A stretch of DNA of 64,000 bases. Origin: Stenotrophomonas maltophilia (GTDB taxonomy: Bacteria > Pseudomonadota > Gammaproteobacteria > Xanthomonadales > Xanthomonadaceae). How positions within the stretch are numbered: position 1 is the stretch's first letter; each line of letters starts with the position of its first letter. The notes under the pieces are model-generated. The model had not been told where the DNA came from. It saw only the letters and a list, made by a program, of their open reading frames with translations, and did no database searches. A program made the position numbers and the translations under genes. Of the stretch, positions 60,206 through 64,000 are shown piece after piece. The stretch lies in contig NZ_CP033877.1 in the NCBI RefSeq assembly GCF_006970445.1, positions 2,550,750 to 2,614,749 of the forward strand, in the 5' to 3' direction.

Positions 60206-60862
60206 TCAGTGCCCGCCTTCCTGCGCGCCGAACATGCTCTTGGCGTACTGGATGCCGATGCCATAGCCGCCGGCGTGGTCGCGGGCGATACCGGTGGTCA
60301 GATCGTAGGTTTCACCACGTGCCCAGTCACGCTGCAGCTCAAGCAGGTACTGCACGCTGGTCATCGGCACCGCACCGGCCTGCACCATGCGGGTGATCGC
60401 ACGCTCGTGCGCTTCTTCGCTAACATCGCCACAGGCATCGGTGATCACGTAGACCTCGAAGCCCTGCGCCAGCGCCGACAGTGCCGGGCCGACGATGCAG
60501 ACGCTGGTCCACAGGCCGGCAACAACCAGGCGGCGCTTGCCGAGACGGTTGATCTCATCGATCACCGGCTGGTCTTCCCAGGTGTTCATCGAAGTGCGGT
60601 CGAACACCGTCTGGCCCGGGAAGATCTGCGGCAGTTCCGGGAACATCGGGCCGGAGAATGACGTTTCGGCGACCGTGGTCAGCACGACCGGCACATTGAA
60701 GCCCTTGGCACCCTTGCTGATCAGCGACACGTTGTTGCGCAGCGCAGAGATGTCGATGGTGTGGGTGGCAAACGCCATCTGCGACTGGAAGTCGATCAGC
60801 ACCAGGGCGTGGTCGGTCGGCGACAGCAGGGCCGGGGCGGGAGTGGCGGTGGCAAGGCTCAT
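60206..60862 (-). CDS. Isochorismatase-like cysteine hydrolase (YcaC type)
   Basis: The protein has 218 residues from the ATG at 60862. Catalytic triad: D in VLIDFQSQMAF, K in RLGKRRLVVAG, and C in LWTSVCIVG; the NTWEDQPV region matches YcaC. Cytoplasmic. It overlaps the AraC stop (ATGA). The substrate is a small amide or ester, not identified. Confidence 0.87.
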   Translation of the reverse strand: MSLATATPAPALLSPTDHALVLIDFQSQMAFATHTIDISALRNNVSLISKGAKGFNVPVVLTTVAETSFSGPMFPELPQIFPGQTVFDRTSMNTWEDQPVIDEINRLGKRRLVVAGLWTSVCIVGPALSALAQGFEVYVITDACGDVSEEAHERAITRMVQAGAVPMTSVQYLLELQRDWARGETYDLTTGIARDHAGGYGIGIQYAKSMFGAQEGGH

Positions 60863-61275
60863 GGATGGACTCCGTGGGAAACAAGGTCGGGGGGAAGCAA
60901 CAGGGCGGCATCCCCGGCCAGGAACTGGCCGGGACTGCATCCGGTCTCCGCGCGGAAGCTGCGGACGAAATGGCTCTGGTCGAAGAAGCCCAGCTGCTGC
61001 GCCAGGCGGGACATCGGCAGCTGCGCGCTGGGCAGCAGCTGGCGTGCACGTTCGATGCGGCGACGGCGCACATAGCGCAGCGGACTGGCGCCGGTACCGG
61101 TGCGGAACAGACGCACCAGATGGAAGCGACTGACGCAGGCGGCGGCTGCCAGCTCGGTCACCCGCAGCGGCTGCGACAGGTGCTCATCGACATAGCGCAG
61201 GGCGCGCTGCAGTGCGGCGGCCTGCTGCGGTGCCAGCGACACGACGGACGGATCAGGCGGAAAAACGGTGGCCAT
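60859..61275 (-). CDS. AraC-family regulator, first gene of the operon
   Basis: The protein has 138 residues, a bare C-terminal AraC DNA-binding domain (helix-turn-helices LRVTELAAAACVSRFHLVRLFRTG and MSRLAQQLGFFDQSHFVRSFRAETG) without a sensing domain, starting at the ATG 61275. It is the first gene of the leftward operon, so it may control itself. Without a sensing domain it may respond only to its level. Confidence 0.85.
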   Translation of the reverse strand: MATVFPPDPSVVSLAPQQAAALQRALRYVDEHLSQPLRVTELAAAACVSRFHLVRLFRTGTGASPLRYVRRRRIERARQLLPSAQLPMSRLAQQLGFFDQSHFVRSFRAETGCSPGQFLAGDAALLLPPDLVSHGVHP

Positions 61276-61352
61276 GCGGGACGCCGCGAGGGGGTGCCCC
61301 ATGGTGCGTGGCCCCTACGCGATGCCCTACCCCCGTCGGTCGAGGCCAGCAC

Positions 61353-61685
61353 CTACCCGAATGGGGGAGGCCGACGGCCAAGCAGGCGGCGCCCGAACAG
61401 GCGCGCATCCAGTGAATAGGCCCCCGGCCCCACCATCAGCAGCGCCGGCGGCAACGCCACCAGCGGCCACGGTGCCTGCTGCGCGAACATGCCCACGGCC
61501 GCCAGCAGCACTGCCAGGGGCGTCAACACGCCCAGCATGAGCATGGCCGCCGCCAGCAGGCACAGCGCCGACCACCCACCCGCATGCGGGCCAGGCGTGC
61601 ACAGCGCGGCGGCCAGGCACAGTCGCAGCCACAGCAGGCCGATGCCCGGACCGCGGTCGGGGAACATCACGAACAGGCGCTGCAT
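61353..61685 (-). CDS. DoxX-like small membrane protein
   Basis: The protein has 110 residues from the ATG at 61685, with four hydrophobic stretches (LCLAAALC, SALCLLAAAMLML, TPLAVLLAAVG, LVALPPALLMVG) and the DoxX-like ending GPGAYSLDARLFGRR. It is divergent from the sensor gene. No function can be assigned. Confidence 0.7.
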   Translation of the reverse strand: MQRLFVMFPDRGPGIGLLWLRLCLAAALCTPGPHAGGWSALCLLAAAMLMLGVLTPLAVLLAAVGMFAQQAPWPLVALPPALLMVGPGAYSLDARLFGRRLLGRRPPPFG

Positions 61686-61790
61686 GGCGGGGCTCCAGAG
61701 GGCATGCCGGCGTGATAGCCGAGGTCGGCGCACGCCGCCTACCCCGTTCGGGTCACCCCGGGCTGCCCCGCACCTGCCAGAATGCGCGCC

Positions 61791-64000
61791 ATGCGTGGCC
61801 GCCCCTTCCCGTTCCTGTGTCGCCTGCCGACGCTGCTGACCTGCCTGCTGTTGTTGATCGCCCTGCCCGCCCTTGCCGTGCAGCGTCCGCCGGTGAGCGG
61901 CGGGCTGCCCGATTACGAGCACACTGCCTGGCGCGTCGGCCAAGGCGCACCTGGCGACATCTGGGACATCACCCAGGACCGTGACGGCCTGTTGTGGCTG
62001 GCCACCGGCTCGGGCCTGTACCGCTTCGATGGCCGTCGTTTCGAACGGCAGGCGGCGCCCGTTGGCAGCCACTTCCCGTCCACCAACATGGTCACGCTGG
62101 CGCAGGGCCGCGATGGCGCCCTGTGGATCGGCTACTTCCAGGCCGGCATCAGCCGGTTCGCGCAGGGGCAGCTGCACAGCTATGGCCGCGAACAGGGAGT
62201 GCCGGTCGGTGTGGTGCCGCACTTCAGCCAGGATCGCGAGGGTCGGCTGTGGGCGGCGATCAATGGCGGGCTGCGCCGCTTTGATGGACAACGCTGGCAG
62301 CCACTGCCGGCCAGTGCCGGGCTGCCGGAACGCCGAGTGCAGTGGCTGCTGCACGACAGCCGGGACACGTTCTGGGTCCTGGCCGATCTGAAGGTGTGGA
62401 TGCGCGCTGCCGGCCAGGCAACCTTCCAGGACACCGGCATCGCCGTCTCGCAGATGGCGACGCTGGCCGAAAGCCCGCAGGGCGAAGTGTGGCTGGCCGA
62501 CCGGCTGCGCGGCACCTCGCCACTGGCCAACGCGCAGGGCCTGCTGCCGGACAGCGAGCGCGAAGCGCGACGGCTGCCGGAGCTGGTCGCCGCGCGCCTG
62601 CAGTTCACCGCCGACGGTTCGTTGTGGGCCACGATGAGCCCGCACGGCGGCGTCGCCCGCGTCTCCTTCGACGGCGCCCAGGCCGTACGCATGGAGCGTT
62701 TCGATTCGCCGCACGGGCTGACCGCCACCTCGGCGGTACCGATCATCGTCGATCGCGAAGGCAATCTCTGGGTCGGTACCAATCTCGGCCTCAACCGCTT
62801 CCGCGCACGCAGCGTGCACACCCTGGCGGTGGGTCCGAGCGATCCCTACCGCTCGCTGGTGCGGGCCAGCAATGGCCGCGTGTATGGCTACGGCGAAGAT
62901 CTCAAGCCCTACGACCTGCGACGTACCGTGCTGGATGGCAGCGCCTCGCAGCTGCAGGCCGCCGCACGCCAGGCACCCACGCCGATCTGGCAGTTCGACT
63001 GGGTCAACCTTGCGCGCACCGTAGCCGGCCACACCACACTGATCCCGCTGCCTCCGCCATTCACCGGGCAGCCGCTGCATGCCCTGCTGTTCCCCGACGA
63101 CGGACAGGCCTGGGCCTGCACCGGCGAACGAGGGGTGCTGCACTACCAGCACGACCAGTGGCAACGCGAAAGTCGCCTCCCCGAGCAGGCCTGCTCATCA
63201 CTGGCGCTGGATGCCCGTGGCCAGCTGCTGCTCGGCTATGCCGATGGCCGACTGCGCCGGATGGACGCAACCGGCATCGAGACCTTCGATGCCGGCCACG
63301 GCCTGTCAGTGGGGCCGATCACGGCGCTGCTGCATCACCAGGACCTGCTGCTGGTCGCCGGGGAGGCCGGGCTGGCCGCGCGGCTGGGCAGTGGACGTTT
63401 CGTTCCGGTGCGCACCGACATGGCCGGCGTCCTGGAAGGCATCACCGGCATGGTCGCCGATGCCAATGGGCACCTGTGGCTCAACGGCAGCCGTGGCCTG
63501 GTACGGATGGAAAGCGGGTTGCTGCGCCGTGCCCTGCGCACCGGCCTGCCGGTAACGCCTCGCCTGTTCGATGCCATTGACGGCATGCCCGGCATCGCCC
63601 TGCAGAGCGGACCGATCGCCACCGCCGCCCTGGCCGATGACGGCCTGCTGTGGCTGGCCACCAACCAGGGCCTGGCCTGGCTGGACACCACCCGCTCGCA
63701 CGTCAATACGATGGCTCCCAGCGTGCGCATCGGCGAGGTGCTGTACGGCAGCGAGCACGAGCCCCTGCGCGATGACCTGCGCCTCCCGGCCGGGACCAGC
63801 CAGCTGCAGATCGATTACGTGGCGCTGTCGTTGGCACGTCCGGAGCGCAACCGCTACCGATACCGCCTCTCAGGCGTCGACGATGGCTGGCAGGACGCAG
63901 GCAGCAGCACCCGCGCGTATTACACCAACCTTGCGCCGGGCAACTACCGGTTCGAGGTGGAAGCCGCCAACGAGGACGGCATCTGGAGCACCGCGCCGGC
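61791..64000 (+). CDS. Two-component-regulator-propeller sensor (partial, 3' end off window)
   Basis: The reading frame from the ATG at 61791 (or 61782) is open to the window end, 736 residues so far. Signal peptide about 1-30 (LALPALAVQ). The periplasmic part has many Reg_prop blades (DRDGLLWLATGSGLYRFDG, GRDGALWIGYFQAGISRF, REGNLWVGTNLGLNRF, ANGHLWLNGSRGLVRM) and a Y_Y_Y domain at the end (YRYRLSGVDDGWQDAGSSTR). The missing C-terminus should hold a membrane segment and a kinase, GGDEF or LytTR output. Confidence 0.87.
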   Translation, partial: MRGRPFPFLCRLPTLLTCLLLLIALPALAVQRPPVSGGLPDYEHTAWRVGQGAPGDIWDITQDRDGLLWLATGSGLYRFDGRRFERQAAPVGSHFPSTNMVTLAQGRDGALWIGYFQAGISRFAQGQLHSYGREQGVPVGVVPHFSQDREGRLWAAINGGLRRFDGQRWQPLPASAGLPERRVQWLLHDSRDTFWVLADLKVWMRAAGQATFQDTGIAVSQMATLAESPQGEVWLADRLRGTSPLANAQGLLPDSEREARRLPELVAARLQFTADGSLWATMSPHGGVARVSFDGAQAVRMERFDSPHGLTATSAVPIIVDREGNLWVGTNLGLNRFRARSVHTLAVGPSDPYRSLVRASNGRVYGYGEDLKPYDLRRTVLDGSASQLQAAARQAPTPIWQFDWVNLARTVAGHTTLIPLPPPFTGQPLHALLFPDDGQAWACTGERGVLHYQHDQWQRESRLPEQACSSLALDARGQLLLGYADGRLRRMDATGIETFDAGHGLSVGPITALLHHQDLLLVAGEAGLAARLGSGRFVPVRTDMAGVLEGITGMVADANGHLWLNGSRGLVRMESGLLRRALRTGLPVTPRLFDAIDGMPGIALQSGPIATAALADDGLLWLATNQGLAWLDTTRSHVNTMAPSVRIGEVLYGSEHEPLRDDLRLPAGTSQLQIDYVALSLARPERNRYRYRLSGVDDGWQDAGSSTRAYYTNLAPGNYRFEVEAANEDGIWSTAP

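Noticed and set aside
1..64000. Prophage, integrative element or insertion sequence boundaries
   Set aside because: No integrase, transposase, phage structural gene, tRNA target or direct-repeat pair was seen; gene content is typical chromosomal Stenotrophomonas.

Overview
The window is about 66% GC and carries several features typical of the Stenotrophomonas maltophilia complex (Xanthomonadaceae): GTAG-type short palindromic repeats of the SMAG kind, many TonB-dependent receptors, a complete tad pilus locus, and a trimeric autotransporter paired with an OmpA-type lipoprotein. It looks like ordinary chromosome. I see no integrase, transposase, CRISPR array, rRNA or tRNA. The first and last genes run off the window. 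Coordinates and starts were read by eye; family names are motif and length recognition, not database hits.

Left part (1-12.6 kb). A truncated ferredoxin-reductase-like gene is divergent from a FabR/DesT-like TetR regulator, which suggests unsaturated fatty acid control. Next comes a manganese block: a TonB-dependent receptor whose last codons overlap a periplasmic thioredoxin-fold protein, then mntR and mntH. The promoters of both the receptor and mntH contain an ATAGC-N4-GCTAT palindrome matching the MntR operator, so the receptor/thioredoxin pair is probably part of the MntR regulon. Convergent to mntH lies a ribonucleotide reductase operon (nrdA, nrdB, a flavodoxin, a thioredoxin) with two candidate NrdR boxes upstream. 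A zinc-less MDR oxidoreductase follows.

Middle (12.7-32 kb). This part is mostly iron and envelope transport: a large TonB receptor, a BetT-type choline transporter, a VOC protein, a Fur-controlled FecI/FecR/TonB-receptor set, the MdtJI small multidrug/spermidine pair with a divergent LysR regulator, an M14 peptidase, a Fur-controlled FecA-like receptor, a ClC-family channel, an MgtC-family protein, and a MerR regulator divergent from a methyltransferase.

32-53 kb. A TpgA-like BamE/OmpA lipoprotein sits just downstream of a 1,897-residue trimeric autotransporter whose N-terminal third is 23 tandem 15- or 11-residue glycine-rich units. An AraC regulator and a roughly 600-bp AT-richer region with a good sigma-54 promoter precede a twelve-gene tad/flp pilus operon (flp, cpaA, tadE, cpaB, cpaC, cpaE, cpaF, tadB, tadC, tadD, a DUF3613 gene, tadG).

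53-64 kb. Small envelope proteins and a chloroperoxidase-like hydrolase are followed by a leftward operon with nearly all genes overlapping: AraC regulator, isochorismatase-like hydrolase, DoxX, amidohydrolase with a His-rich tail, outer-membrane porin, MFS exporter. A DoxX-like membrane protein and a two-component-propeller sensor (cut by the window end) close the window.

Three families of intergenic palindromes recur. The most striking is a 64-78 bp inverted repeat whose three complete copies all lie between convergent genes, while the single half copy lies between co-directional genes.
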